This document shows positions 8,224 to 17,466 of a stretch of 64,000 nucleotides of DNA, one piece after another. The position numbers and the translations under genes were made by a program. The stretch spans positions 1 to 64,000 of the forward strand of contig SVPH01000004.1 of NCBI GenBank assembly GCA_015065965.1, given 5' to 3'. Source of the DNA: Oscillospiraceae bacterium. Its GTDB lineage: Bacteria > Bacillota > Clostridia > Oscillospirales > Acutalibacteraceae. Numbering within the stretch: position 1 is the stretch's first letter; each line of letters begins with the position of its first letter. The notes under the pieces are model-generated. The model ran no database searches. It saw only the letters and a program-made list of their open reading frames with translations, and was not told the origin of the DNA.

Positions 8224-9585
8224 TTACATTCCGAACTGTGAGGGGTCAAATCCTGCAGGCATCTGGAAACGCTGCTTTCTGCGGCGCTTACCGCCTTTTT
8301 TACCGCCGAGTTGCTTGAACATTTTTTGCATCTGTTTAAACTGACTGAGAAGCCTGTTGACATCTTCAATGCTCTGTCCGCATCCGGCTGCAATCCTCTT
8401 TTTGCGAGAGGGATTGATTATATCGGGGTTGGTGCGTTCTTTTTCCGTCATCGAAAGGATGATTGCCTTAAGACGGTCAAATTTACGCTCGTCTACTTCA
8501 ATATCCTTTGCTTTTTTACCGATGCCGGGGATAAGAGCAAGGGTATCCTGAAGTGAACCCATCTTGCGGATTTGCTCAAACTGGTCAAGCAAATCGTTAA
8601 GGTCGAATTTGTTCTGCAGAAGTTTCTTTTCAAGTTCTGCAGCCTTTTTCTCATCCATGGACTGCTCTGCTTTTTCAATAAGTGAAAGAACATCGCCCAT
8701 GCCGAGGATTCTTGAAGCCATTCTGTCGGGGTGGAAAACATCGAGATTTTCGAGTTTTTCGCCTGTACCGACAAATTTAATGGGTTTGCCCGTAACGGCT
8801 CTTGCTGAAAGCGCCGCGCCGCCTCGGGTGTCACCGTCAAGTTTTGTAAGGATAAGACCGTCAATTCCTAGTGCTTCATCAAATGATGTGGCAACATTAA
8901 CGGCATCCTGACCTGTCATTGAGTCAACAACAAGGAGTATTTCGTGAGGTTTAACTTCAGCCTTAACTGCCTTGAGTTCGTTCATGAGTTCTTCGTCAAC
9001 ATGCAGACGGCCTGCGGTATCAAGGATAACATAGTCATAACCGTGATCCTTTGAATAAGCAATAGCCTCTTTGGCGATTGTGACGGGGTTTTCCTGACCT
9101 TTTTCAAAAACAGGAGCGCCTACTTGCTCACCGACAACCTGTAACTGTTTAATAGCCGCCGGTCTGTAAATATCGCAGGCTACAAGCAGGGGACGGTGAT
9201 TTTGCTTTTTAAGCATAAGAGCAAGTTTTGCACAGTGGGTAGTTTTACCCGAACCCTGAAGACCGCACATCAGAATAACTGTTGGCGGATGGCTGGCATA
9301 AGCAAGGCGGCTCTGAGTTCCGCCCATAAGACTTACGAGTTCCTCTTTAACGATTTTGATAACCATCTGAGAGGGTGTAAGGCTTTCCATAACCTTTTCG
9401 CCGATTGCTTTTTCGGTTACGGTGTTTGTGAAATCCTTGGCAACTTTATAGTTAACATCGGCCTCAAGCAGAGCCATACGCACTTCACGCATTGCGCTTC
9501 TTACATCTGCTTCGTTAAGGCTGCCCTTACTGCGCAGGTTTTTAAACGCAGATTCAAGTCTGTCTGAAAGTCCTTCAAATGCCAA
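8224..9585 (-). CDS. ffh: Signal recognition particle protein Ffh
   Basis: 453 residues. Ffh binds signal sequences and the 4.5S RNA and delivers ribosomes to FtsY and the Sec translocon. The N domain begins MAFEGLSDRL, which marks TTG 9585 as the start: AAGGGG sits 8 bases before it, while the GTG at 9594 would overlap that site. The G domain has CGLQGSGKTT, DTAGRLHVDEELM and TKLDGDTRGG. The Met-rich M domain follows, ending in GGKKGGKRRRKQRFQMP. It is preceded by ylxM and followed by rpsP. Confidence 0.97.
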   Translation of the reverse strand: MAFEGLSDRLESAFKNLRSKGSLNEADVRSAMREVRMALLEADVNYKVAKDFTNTVTEKAIGEKVMESLTPSQMVIKIVKEELVSLMGGTQSRLAYASHPPTVILMCGLQGSGKTTHCAKLALMLKKQNHRPLLVACDIYRPAAIKQLQVVGEQVGAPVFEKGQENPVTIAKEAIAYSKDHGYDYVILDTAGRLHVDEELMNELKAVKAEVKPHEILLVVDSMTGQDAVNVATSFDEALGIDGLILTKLDGDTRGGAALSARAVTGKPIKFVGTGEKLENLDVFHPDRMASRILGMGDVLSLIEKAEQSMDEKKAAELEKKLLQNKFDLNDLLDQFEQIRKMGSLQDTLALIPGIGKKAKDIEVDERKFDRLKAIILSMTEKERTNPDIINPSRKKRIAAGCGQSIEDVNRLLSQFKQMQKMFKQLGGKKGGKRRRKQRFQMPAGFDPSQFGM

Positions 9586-9628
9586 TTGTTTCACCCCTTA
9601 TATATTTAATGTATGTAGAATTTTTCTT

Positions 9629-9994
9629 TTAACTTTCCAAAAGAGTCATTGCAGCGGCTTTGATGCGTACGCTGCAGTCATTGATTTCTTTTGAAAGGCT
9701 GTGGCGCAGGTTATATTCGGAAATCTGATTTGAGCATTCAATAATATCGTTAAGGCTGCGGCGCATTTCTTCAAAACGCCTTGCAACGCCTAATTTGCTT
9801 TCCATTTCCTGCAACTGGGTTTCGGCTCTTTTGATTGCATCGCGCACACCCTGACGGGTAATGCCTTCGTTTTCTGCTATTTCTGAAAGAGAGAGGTCGT
9901 CGTTATAATAATATTCCAAAAAATCACGTTGTTTTGCTGTAAGCATTTCGCCGTAAAAATCAATTAAAACAGCGATTTCATAATTTTTTGCCAA
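9629..9994 (-). CDS. ylxM: YlxM family (UPF0122) helix-turn-helix protein
   Basis: 121 residues. It has a sigma-70 region 4-like helix-turn-helix (LSLSEIAENEGITRQGVRDAIKR) at residues about 35-57, followed by a charged helical tail. YlxM is almost always the gene before ffh and is thought to act with the SRP pathway. The start is TTG 9994 behind a strong AAAGGAGGGG; the nearby ATG at 9998 is out of frame. First gene of the operon, read from the consensus promoter at 10081-10109. Confidence 0.93.
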   Translation of the reverse strand: MAKNYEIAVLIDFYGEMLTAKQRDFLEYYYNDDLSLSEIAENEGITRQGVRDAIKRAETQLQEMESKLGVARRFEEMRRSLNDIIECSNQISEYNLRHSLSKEINDCSVRIKAAAMTLLES

Positions 9995-10044
9995 TCATGC
10001 CCCTCCTTTCTCTTAAATCATAACGGAATATGTTCCGAAAAATC

Positions 10045-10080
10045 ATCCACCTGTAAAGTTTTCACACTTTACAGGTGGAT
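10045..10080 (-). promoter_or_regulatory. 15-bp perfect inverted repeat over the ylxM operon start site (operator or 5' hairpin)
   Basis: Arms ATCCACCTGTAAAGT and ACTTTACAGGTGGAT with a 6-base centre abut the -10 hexamer, so transcription would start inside the repeat. It contains the core TGTAAAG-N8-CTTTACA found at two other places. Position favours a repressor site, but an RNA hairpin at the 5' end is also possible. Confidence 0.6.
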
Positions 10081-10109
10081 ATTATACTAAAAATAATATG
10101 CATTGTCAA
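10081..10109 (-). promoter_or_regulatory. Consensus SigA promoter for ylxM-ffh-rpsP-khpA-rimM-trmD
   Basis: Minus strand TTGACA (10104-10109) and TATAAT (10081-10086), both perfect consensus, spaced by exactly 17 bases. This is among the strongest promoters in the window and drives the translation operon. Confidence 0.9.
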
Positions 10110-10283
10110 GCATAATTTTTACGACAATTGAGACACTTTTTCACCTTTTTCTCACGATTTATCCAAAAACGGGGTGAAAAACCCATAATTAGTGTAAAAA
10201 ATCGGTTTGAGCCACAAGATGTATTCACTTTTCCACACATTGAAAGTGGAAAAGTTTTTCACACGCAGTCGGTGTTCAGTGCT

Positions 10284-10305
10284 TGTAAAGCAATATAACT
10301 TTACA
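10284..10305 (-). repeat. Palindrome TGTAAAG-N8-CTTTACA, copy 2
   Basis: 7-bp perfect arms with an 8-base centre (CAATATAA), four bases after the mutS2 stop. It has the same arms and spacing as the repeat at the ylxM start site. No T-run follows, so it is not a typical terminator. Confidence 0.7.
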
Positions 10306-10308
10306 TTG

Positions 10309-12702
10309 TTACTTCAATGTAACTATTGTTACACCGTCTTCACCCTCTCCGTAAACGCCAAGACGGCTCGATTTTACAAACGGAGAAGCCTTCAGATAAC
10401 GTGTAACGGCGCTGCGCAGCGCACCCGTACCTTTGCCGTGAACAACAGTAAATTCATTAAGCCCTGTTCTGAGACCTTGGTCAATGAATCTGTCAAGTTC
10501 AATCAAACATTCGTCAACTGTCATTCCCCTTAAATCAAGCCTTGTTGAGGCTGCCATGTTGAGGCGGCTTTCACCCTGAAGCCTGACGGTGGATTTGTTT
10601 TCTTTTTTCTTCGGTGCATTTTCACAAAGACGCAGATTTGAAAGTTTAACCCTTGTTTTGATAGAACCTGCCTGTACCTCAACATTTCCGTTTTTATCAG
10701 CAGGAGAAAGAACTTTTGCGGATTTGCCGATATCGCGGATAATAACCGTATCGCCGGCAACAAGCGGACGCGGAAGAACATAATCCTTGTCATCATCCTC
10801 TATGCCGATAATCGGATCAGCGGCAGAATCAATTGACTCAATTCCCTTTTTGACAAGTGATTTTGCGCGCCTTGCAAGTTCCGCGGCATCTTTTGTTTTC
10901 TGCTGCTCTTTTTTGAGTTTATCAAGTTCCTGCAAAAGGGTATATGCTTCGCGCTTTGCCTGTTCAACAACTCTGAGTGCCTGAGATTTTGCTTTTTCCA
11001 TCTCTTTTTCTCGCAGTTTTGCAGCTTCCGCCTTAATCTTTTCGGCTTCTTCCTTTTCTCTGCTTGCTTTGTCAGAGAGTTGCTTTGCACGGTCATATTC
11101 ATCTTCCATGCGCCGTCTGGTTTCTTCAAGACGGTCAACAACATTTTCAAATGCCTTATTTTCACTTGAAACAAGGTCTTTTGCTCTGTTGATTACCGAC
11201 ATATCAAGCCCTAATTTTTCACTGATTGCAAGGGCGTTTGATTTGCCGGGCACACCGATAAGCAGACGGTATGTGGGTCTGAGAGTAGCAACATCAAACT
11301 CGCAACAGCCGTTTTCAACTCTCGGCGTTTCAAGAGCGTATGCTTTAAGTTCTGCATAGTGAGTGGTTGCGGCAATTTTTGCACCCTTAAAATGAAGTGC
11401 TTCAAGAATTGAGATTGCAAGTGCTGCACCCTCAACGGGGTCTGTGCCGGCGCCTAACTCATCAATAAGAATAAGGCTGCTTTCATCGGCTTCGTCATAA
11501 ATGCTGATTATGGTTTTCATATGCGCCGAAAAGGTTGAGAGCGATTGCTCAATTGACTGCTCGTCACCTATATCGGAAAGTATTTTGTCAAAAACAGATA
11601 TTTTGCTTCTGTCGCCGGCAGGAATCATAAGGCCGCACATTGCCATGAGTGAAAGCAAACCGAGCGTTTTGATTGAAACAGTCTTACCGCCGGTGTTGGG
11701 ACCTGTTATAACAAGCGTATCAAAATCCGCACCGAGCATAATGTCAACCGGCACAACTTTTTGAGGGTCAATCAGAGGATGTCTTGCCGCACGCAGATTG
11801 ATAATGCCTTTGTCATTTAATATCGGAGGAGCGGCTTTGAGTTTATAAGCATACTGTGCCTTTGCAAAAATAAGATTGAGTTCAACGGCGCATTCATAAC
11901 TGTTTTTGATGCTCTGCGAGAAATCGCCCGCACTTGCCGAAAGTTCGCTGAGTATTCTTTCAATTTCCTCGCGCTCTTTGGTTTGCAGCACACGGATTTC
12001 ATTATTCGCTTCAACAACCGCCATAGGTTCAATAAAAACGGTTGCACCGCTTGATGAAGTATCATGAACAAGACCTGCAACCTCGTTGCGGTGTTCGCTT
12101 TTGACAGGCACAACGTATCTGCCGTTTCGCTGGGTTATGATGTTTTCCTGCAAGAATTTTGAATGGGTCTGGGAACGCGAGAATTTTTCAAGTTGTTCTC
12201 TGACCTTTGATTCCTGAATGCGAATTTTTCGCCTTATATCTTTGAGCGTAGGCGATGCATTATCTGATATTTCTTCTTCTGAAATAATTGCGTTAAAAAT
12301 AGCAGTTTCAAGGAATTTGTTGGGTACGAGAGCGTTGAATATAGGGTCAAGCACAGTCTGAACACCTGCGTTTGATGCTCTCCATTGTGACAGTGTTCGT
12401 ATAACTCTCAGTACACCGCCGATATCAAGCAGTTCCTTTGTATTGAGAACGCTGCCTGCGTTGGCTCTGCTGAGAGCATTGTTTACATTTTTTAATCCGC
12501 CGAATGACGGCCCGCCGAAACGGGCGAGCAACATATGTGCATCGACGGTCTGGCTTTGCAAAGCCCTTGCGAGGTCAAGATTGCTTTCGGGTCTGAGATG
12601 GGTTGCGTTATAACGAGCATCGTCGCAACTTGTGAAATCCGCAAGCCTTTCAAGGACCTTGTCAAATTCAAGTGACTTTGCGTGTTTATCGAATGAATTC
12701 AT
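10309..12702 (-). CDS. mutS2: Endonuclease MutS2
   Basis: 797 residues, the usual size. The MutS2 core has the ATPase motifs TGPNTGGKTVSIKT (Walker A), LILIDELGAGTDPVEGAALA (Walker B and D-loop) and ATTHYAELKAYA. A long coiled coil follows (residues about 510-620, rich in Glu, Lys and Ala). The C-terminal Smr nuclease domain has LDLRGMTVDECL and VVHGKGTGALR. MutS2 limits recombination and in Gram-positive bacteria also acts on collided ribosomes. Start ATG 12702 follows AGGAGA. It is the last gene of the FHA-M16-proB-proA group. Confidence 0.97.
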   Translation of the reverse strand: MNSFDKHAKSLEFDKVLERLADFTSCDDARYNATHLRPESNLDLARALQSQTVDAHMLLARFGGPSFGGLKNVNNALSRANAGSVLNTKELLDIGGVLRVIRTLSQWRASNAGVQTVLDPIFNALVPNKFLETAIFNAIISEEEISDNASPTLKDIRRKIRIQESKVREQLEKFSRSQTHSKFLQENIITQRNGRYVVPVKSEHRNEVAGLVHDTSSSGATVFIEPMAVVEANNEIRVLQTKEREEIERILSELSASAGDFSQSIKNSYECAVELNLIFAKAQYAYKLKAAPPILNDKGIINLRAARHPLIDPQKVVPVDIMLGADFDTLVITGPNTGGKTVSIKTLGLLSLMAMCGLMIPAGDRSKISVFDKILSDIGDEQSIEQSLSTFSAHMKTIISIYDEADESSLILIDELGAGTDPVEGAALAISILEALHFKGAKIAATTHYAELKAYALETPRVENGCCEFDVATLRPTYRLLIGVPGKSNALAISEKLGLDMSVINRAKDLVSSENKAFENVVDRLEETRRRMEDEYDRAKQLSDKASREKEEAEKIKAEAAKLREKEMEKAKSQALRVVEQAKREAYTLLQELDKLKKEQQKTKDAAELARRAKSLVKKGIESIDSAADPIIGIEDDDKDYVLPRPLVAGDTVIIRDIGKSAKVLSPADKNGNVEVQAGSIKTRVKLSNLRLCENAPKKKENKSTVRLQGESRLNMAASTRLDLRGMTVDECLIELDRFIDQGLRTGLNEFTVVHGKGTGALRSAVTRYLKASPFVKSSRLGVYGEGEDGVTIVTLK

Positions 12703-12722
12703 TTTTTATCTCCTGTAACGGA

Positions 12723-13640
12723 TTACTCTTCTTCTGTTGTTTCTTCGTCGGAGGTTTCTTCACCTGTTACGGATTCATCGGCTTCGGTAGTTTCTTCGGT
12801 AACTGTTATGATTTCCGTTACGGTTTCACCGTTTTCATCTGTAACTTCTTCACCGTCTTCATCGGTAACGGGTACTGCGGTTGTAAGAGGAAGAGTTGTT
12901 TCTGTTTCAATTACTTCGGGCAGAGTTGTTTCCTCTTCGGTATCTCTGCGCTGAGTTGTACCTATAACTTCCTGAACATCGGTTGCCTGAATGGATGAAA
13001 CATATTTCATACCTTCGCGGTCACGCAATGTTATTTTCATAAATTTATCGGGTTCCGGTGCTTTATATTCACCGTCTTCAAGTTGTACCCATGCCTTGTT
13101 GCCGATGTAGCCGACACTGAGAATGAGCGAACTGCCCTGTTTCTGGATTTCATATACCTTGGGTGTGTAGGCTGATTCAATGCCCGTAATGGGAAGGATG
13201 TAACTCTGAAGCGCTGAATCATAGGTGATATCATACGCACTCATGTCGATTGTTGAGTGGAGCGATGCGATATCAATTTCAGTGCCGAAAAGGCTGATGA
13301 AATATTTTTCAATATCCGCCTGAGGAACAACAATACCGATGTTTTCACCTTCGGAATAGGGGTATTTATCGGCACCGTCATCACTCATAAGCAGAGCCCA
13401 GACTGCGCTGTTGAGCAGTTGCGAAACATCAGCCTGAGTCAAATCGTCAAACGGGTCAGGGTCAAACATGACAACGGGTGCGAGCATTTTTTCGTAAGCC
13501 TTTTTATCGGCTGTATTGTCTGCAAGATTTTTAACCGTGTCAACAGTAAAATTTATGACGGTTATAAAACCGATAATTGCAAGAACAAAAGCAATAACGC
13601 CTATCGGGAATGCTAATTTATTTTTCTTTGCCTTAGCCAT
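12723..13640 (-). CDS. Unknown membrane-anchored protein with acidic Thr/Glu-rich tail
   Basis: 305 residues, family not recognised. After a lysine-rich start (MAKAKKNK) one membrane helix spans residues about 9-30, which would leave the rest outside the cell. Residues 50-220 form a globular part with DPDPFDDLTQADVSQLL and YVLPITGIES-like segments (actual sequence SYILPITGIESAY). The final 75 residues are low complexity, mostly Thr, Glu, Asp and Val (TEETTEADESVTGEETS), typical of an extended extracellular stalk. It sits between proA and mutS2 with short gaps and has a good ribosome site (GGGAGG). I cannot assign a function. Confidence 0.75.
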   Translation of the reverse strand: MAKAKKNKLAFPIGVIAFVLAIIGFITVINFTVDTVKNLADNTADKKAYEKMLAPVVMFDPDPFDDLTQADVSQLLNSAVWALLMSDDGADKYPYSEGENIGIVVPQADIEKYFISLFGTEIDIASLHSTIDMSAYDITYDSALQSYILPITGIESAYTPKVYEIQKQGSSLILSVGYIGNKAWVQLEDGEYKAPEPDKFMKITLRDREGMKYVSSIQATDVQEVIGTTQRRDTEEETTLPEVIETETTLPLTTAVPVTDEDGEEVTDENGETVTEIITVTEETTEADESVTGEETSDEETTEEE

Positions 13641-13654
13641 AATATTACCTCCCG

Positions 13655-14899
13655 TTATCGGATTTGTCCGTTGCCGCTGATAATGTATTTTGAACTTACC
13701 ATGTGTGCAATGCCGAGCGGACCTCTTGCGTGAAGTTTCTGAGTTGAAATGCCGATTTCTGCACCGAATCCGAATTCTCCGCCGTCGGTAAATCTTGTTG
13801 ATGCATTAACATAAACTGCTGCGGCATCAACTTCTGCCTTGAATTTTTCGGCTGCGGCATAACTGTCTGTGACTATTGCTTCACTGTGACCTGTGCCGTA
13901 TTTGGCAATATGGGCAATGGCTTCATCAATATCGTCAACAACTTTTACACTGATTTTGTAATCAAGATATTCAGTTGCCCAGTCCTCATCGGTTGCAGCA
14001 ACGGCATAGGGGAGAATTTCGCAAACTGCTTCGTCACCTCTGATTTCAACATTCTTTTCCTTAAGTTTTTCGCCTATTGAAATGAGCGCAATTTCAGCAA
14101 TATCACGGTGAACGAGAAGCCCTTCACATGCGTTGCAGACAGAAACTCTTGATGCTTTTGCATTGGCAACAATCTGCGCTGCCATATCTATATCGGCATC
14201 GCTGTCAACGTAAACGTGGCAATTACCGACACCTGTTTCAATAACGGGAACCGTGGCATTTTCAACAACCGAGCGGATAAGACCTGCACCGCCTCTGGGA
14301 ATAAGAAGGTCAACATAGCCGTTAAGGCGCATAAGTTCCGTAGCGGCTTCCCTTGATATGTTCTCAATGAGAATAATACAGTCTTCCGGCAGACCTGATG
14401 CCGCGAGAGCATCTCTCATAACTGCAGCAACCGCTTTGTTTGAGTTTATTGCCTCTTTTCCGCCTTTGAGGATAACTGAGTTGCCTGCTTTGAGGCATAT
14501 TGCAGCAGCATCAGCGGTAACATTTGGTCTTGCCTCAAAAATAACCGCAATTACACCTATGGGAACACAGACTTTCTCTATCTTCATGCCGTTTGGACGT
14601 GCTTCTCCCCAAAGCACTTTGCCTACGGGGTTTTCGCTTGCCGCAACCTGACGCAGACCGTTTGCCATGCCCGAGATTCTGTCTGCAGTAAGGGTGAGCC
14701 TGTCAATCATTGCTTCGTTGATACCTGCATCTTTTGCGGCTCTGATGTCTTTTGAGTTTTCTTCAAGAATATAATGTGAATTTTTTTCAAGAGCAGATGC
14801 GATTGCAAGCAGCGCTTTATCAATTTCTGCACCGCCTGCTTTGGCAAGCATTCTTTGCGCTTCTTTTGAGCGTGCGCCGATATCTGTCATATTATTCAT
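13655..14899 (-). CDS. proA: Gamma-glutamyl phosphate reductase
   Basis: 414 residues, full length. It reduces L-glutamyl 5-phosphate to glutamate semialdehyde with NADPH in proline synthesis. Typical motifs: VIFEARPNVTADAAAICLK, NSVILKGGKEA, LLIPRGGAGLI and VCNACEGLLVH, where the Cys of VSVCNACE is the catalytic thiol. The start overlaps the proB stop by four bases (ATGA), so the two enzymes are co-translated and could hand over the unstable phosphate. Confidence 0.97.
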   Translation of the reverse strand: MNNMTDIGARSKEAQRMLAKAGGAEIDKALLAIASALEKNSHYILEENSKDIRAAKDAGINEAMIDRLTLTADRISGMANGLRQVAASENPVGKVLWGEARPNGMKIEKVCVPIGVIAVIFEARPNVTADAAAICLKAGNSVILKGGKEAINSNKAVAAVMRDALAASGLPEDCIILIENISREAATELMRLNGYVDLLIPRGGAGLIRSVVENATVPVIETGVGNCHVYVDSDADIDMAAQIVANAKASRVSVCNACEGLLVHRDIAEIALISIGEKLKEKNVEIRGDEAVCEILPYAVAATDEDWATEYLDYKISVKVVDDIDEAIAHIAKYGTGHSEAIVTDSYAAAEKFKAEVDAAAVYVNASTRFTDGGEFGFGAEIGISTQKLHARGPLGIAHMVSSKYIISGNGQIR

Positions 14900-15693
14900 T
14901 TTGATTCCCCCTGTGCTTTAAACAGTGTTCCTATCTGCCTGCCGTCAAGCAGTTTATATATTTCTTCAGGGTCTGAGCCGTTCATAACAACAGTGTCAAT
15001 GCCTGCTGCTGTGGCAATCTGAGCAGCGTGGAGTTTTGTTATCATGCCGCCTGTACCTCTGCTTGTGCCGCTGCCGCCGGCGAGGGCGAGAATTTCGCCT
15101 GTTATTGCATCAACGCTGTGAATGAGTACAGCGTTTTCGTCTTCTCTGGGATTCGCGCTGAAAAGACCGTCAATATCCGTAAGGATAATAAGCAAATCCG
15201 CATCAACAATTTTTGCAACATGAGCGGAAAGGCTGTCATTATCGCCGAAAACGATTTCATCAACGGCAACGCTGTCATTCTCGTTAATAACGGGAATTGC
15301 TCCGTATTCAAACAGTTTCATGAATGAATTATGGAGGTTGCGGTGACGTTCTTCATCGTCAAAGTCATCTTTCGTAACAAGGAGTTGACCCGTAATGTTA
15401 CCGTATTCGCCGAAGAATTTGTCATAAAGGAACATGAGTTCACACTGACCTACGGTTGCTGCAGCCTGTCTGCCCGGGGTGTCGTGCGGTCTTTCCTTTA
15501 ATCCGAGTTTGCCTACGCCTACTCCGATTGCGCCTGAGGTTACAAGAGCGATTTCAACACCTGCATTTTTCAGGTCGCTGAGTACCTGAGCAAGTTTTGA
15601 CATGCGGCGCAGATTTATTTTTCCCGTATCATAAGTCAATGTTGATGTGCCGACTTTTACTACAATTCTTTTTATTTCTTTTTTGTTAATCAT
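14896..15693 (-). CDS. proB: Glutamate 5-kinase without PUA domain
   Basis: 265 residues. It phosphorylates L-glutamate in the first step of proline synthesis. The amino-acid kinase fold is complete: VVKVGTSTLTYD, ALVTSGAIGVG, VINENDSVAVDE, FGDNDSLSAHVA and GTGGMITKLHAA. The C-terminal PUA domain found in the 370-residue enterobacterial form is absent, as in many Clostridia. Proline feedback cannot be judged from sequence. Gene order is proB-proA behind an M16 peptidase gene. Confidence 0.96.
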   Translation of the reverse strand: MINKKEIKRIVVKVGTSTLTYDTGKINLRRMSKLAQVLSDLKNAGVEIALVTSGAIGVGVGKLGLKERPHDTPGRQAAATVGQCELMFLYDKFFGEYGNITGQLLVTKDDFDDEERHRNLHNSFMKLFEYGAIPVINENDSVAVDEIVFGDNDSLSAHVAKIVDADLLIILTDIDGLFSANPREDENAVLIHSVDAITGEILALAGGSGTSRGTGGMITKLHAAQIATAAGIDTVVMNGSDPEEIYKLLDGRQIGTLFKAQGESK

Positions 15694-15706
15694 TTCGAAA
15701 ACTTCC

Positions 15707-16972
15707 TTAATGTATACCTAAAATTTCCTTATATGTTTTTTCACTTGTAACTTTGCCTGCCGTGCATAATGATATTTTTGAAATATCAAGCAGTTTAGCG
15801 GCTGTTTCTTTTAAATCTTCAAGTGTTATCGCTCTGATTTTTTCAATAACTTCTTCTTCGGATATCACTTTGTCAAAAAGTAAAACATTCCTGCCGTTAC
15901 GGGATGCGACGGATGATATGTTTTCGAGTCCCATAACAAAACTTGCAATTACTTGTTCTTTTGCCCGCAGAAGTTCTTTTTCCGTAACGGTTTCCGCAAA
16001 TTCGGAGATTATCTTAAGCGACTCCGTAATGGCTTTTTTCTCTGATTTTTCGCTAAGCCCCATGCAAATAATAAACACGCCTGCATCAAGGTGAGAAACA
16101 CTTGCGCAGTCAACCGAATATACAAGACCAAGTTCTTCTCTTATCCTTTGAAACAACCTTGATGACGATGCCGAGCCGAGAATTGAGGATATAAGCGAAA
16201 CGGCGTGACGGCGTTTATCTGTAAGCGTGATTCCGGGAAAGCCGAGAATAAGTTGATTCTGCATTAAATCCTTTTTTATACGGGTAATGCCTGCGTGATA
16301 ATCGGCTGAAACAGGTGCTATATCAAAGTTTGTATTTTTTAATTGTGAGAAATAATTTTTGCAGATTTCGACTGCGGCATTCTCATCAAAATTTCCGCTG
16401 AAACTGATAACCATACGCTCGGGGACATAAAATTTTGCCATATGAGAGACAAGGCTTTCTTTTGTTACATTGTCAACGGTTTCAGGGGTGCCGAGAATAT
16501 TGCTTGCAAGCATACTGCCTGCCCAAACGTTTTCATAATAAACATCGGCGCACAAATCCTCAGGACTGTCCTCGTACATTGCAATTTCTTCTTTTATAAC
16601 ACCTTTTTCAAGGTTTATATCTTCTTGCGAAAGTTTAGGGTTCTTTATCATATCGCAAAGGATATCAAGCGCTTTCGGCATATGTTCCGATAAAGTGTGT
16701 GCGTAAAAGCAAGTCATCTCTTTTGCTGTATATGCGTTGAGAAGCGCGCCGATTTCATCCATTTCAACTGCGATATCGAGCGCGGAACGTCGGCTTGTGC
16801 CTCTGAAAAGCATATGTTCAATAAAATGTGATGTTCCTGCAGTTTCGGGAGTTTCGTAACAAGAGCCGCTTGCTATCCATATACCCATCGAGCAAGTTTT
16901 TGCGTGGTCAGACTTCTGAATAACAATCCGTAATCCGTTATCAAGTTTTATAATTTTGGTTTTATCTGTCAT
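15707..16972 (-). CDS. M16 family zinc peptidase
   Basis: 421 residues, the size of the processing-peptidase group (YmxG/PqqL-like). The inverted zinc motif HFIEH is at residues 49-53, and the third ligand lies in EKGVIKEEIAMYEDSPED. The C-terminal half is the second, non-catalytic M16 domain. M16 enzymes degrade or trim short peptides. No signal peptide, so it is cytoplasmic. Its stop is 13 bases before proB, and it follows the FHA gene directly. Confidence 0.92.
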   Translation of the reverse strand: MTDKTKIIKLDNGLRIVIQKSDHAKTCSMGIWIASGSCYETPETAGTSHFIEHMLFRGTSRRSALDIAVEMDEIGALLNAYTAKEMTCFYAHTLSEHMPKALDILCDMIKNPKLSQEDINLEKGVIKEEIAMYEDSPEDLCADVYYENVWAGSMLASNILGTPETVDNVTKESLVSHMAKFYVPERMVISFSGNFDENAAVEICKNYFSQLKNTNFDIAPVSADYHAGITRIKKDLMQNQLILGFPGITLTDKRRHAVSLISSILGSASSSRLFQRIREELGLVYSVDCASVSHLDAGVFIICMGLSEKSEKKAITESLKIISEFAETVTEKELLRAKEQVIASFVMGLENISSVASRNGRNVLLFDKVISEEEVIEKIRAITLEDLKETAAKLLDISKISLCTAGKVTSEKTYKEILGIH

Positions 16973-17374
16973 TTATTTATCCTGCTTGTTATCAAAAATA
17001 AGTGTTATGTTGCCGAGAGTAATTTTATCGCCTGTTTTCAGCAGCGCCTTCTTTTCAGGCTTTTTGCCGTTAAGGAGAAGTTCGGAATCTGTTTTAATTC
17101 CTGTTAAGTACCAGCCGTTTTTTGTGCAAACTATAACGGCTCCGATTCTTGATACACTCGGATAATTAAGAATAATATCGCAATTTTTGTGGCGTCCGAT
17201 TGAGGTTTCTCTGCTGATAAGAGGAAAAACATCGCCATTTACTGTGTTAATTAATTTTGCTTTGCCGAGTGACGGCGGTTTGCGCCTTAAAAGTGCAGAA
17301 AGGCATAACGCAAGCACCGCAACCGCAAGAACGGGCAGTGCATAGTGTGATATCATCAAAACAAATTCGAGCAT
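16973..17374 (-). CDS. Membrane-anchored FHA-domain protein
   Basis: 133 residues. A membrane helix at residues about 7-27 is followed by a cytoplasmic forkhead-associated domain: SRETSIGRHKNCDIILNYPS, VSRIGAVIV and TGDKITLGNITLIF. FHA domains bind phosphothreonine. In the usual GRxxxNDI...SRxHA signature, the residues Arg (GRHKNCDI) and Ser-Arg (SRIGA) are kept while the His after SR is replaced by Gly. It ends next to the M16 start with no gap. It may anchor a Ser/Thr-kinase signal at the membrane; no kinase gene is in view. Confidence 0.88.
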   Translation of the reverse strand: MLEFVLMISHYALPVLAVAVLALCLSALLRRKPPSLGKAKLINTVNGDVFPLISRETSIGRHKNCDIILNYPSVSRIGAVIVCTKNGWYLTGIKTDSELLLNGKKPEKKALLKTGDKITLGNITLIFDNKQDK

Positions 17375-17404
17375 AAGCCTCTCCTGTATAATTATATTTA
17401 AATA

Positions 17405-17433
17405 ATGATACCATTATAATATCAAAATGTCAA
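17405..17433 (-). promoter_or_regulatory. Promoter for FHA-M16-proBA-mutS2 group
   Basis: Minus strand TTGACA (17428-17433) and TATCAT (17405-17410), 17-base spacer. It faces away from the plus-strand promoter at 17457. Confidence 0.75.
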
Positions 17434-17466
17434 CGGAATATTACCCCATTATTGCGTTGACATTTT
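17424..17466. repeat. 12-bp inverted repeat carrying both divergent -35 boxes
   Basis: Arms AAAATGTCAACG (17424-17435) and CGTTGACATTTT (17455-17466), 19 bases apart. Each arm contains one TTGACA box of the two divergent promoters. The symmetry extends three bases on each side beyond what two -35 boxes require. Confidence 0.6.

Larger units (their letters stand above)
9995..10308. other. Gene-free stretch of 314 bases between mutS2 and ylxM
   Basis: No gene is seen. It holds the ylxM promoter on the minus strand, two copies of the palindrome TGTAAAG-N8-CTTTACA (at 10052 and 10284), and a third inverted repeat ACTTTTCCAC / GTGGAAAAGT at 10227-10236 and 10246-10255. It also has several poly-T runs on the minus strand that may help end the mutS2 transcript. 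Confidence 0.8.

Noticed and set aside
10227-10255. Inverted repeat ACTTTTCCAC / GTGGAAAAGT as a mutS2 terminator
   Set aside because: Its T-run is on the plus strand, where no gene ends, so it does not fit as the terminator of mutS2.
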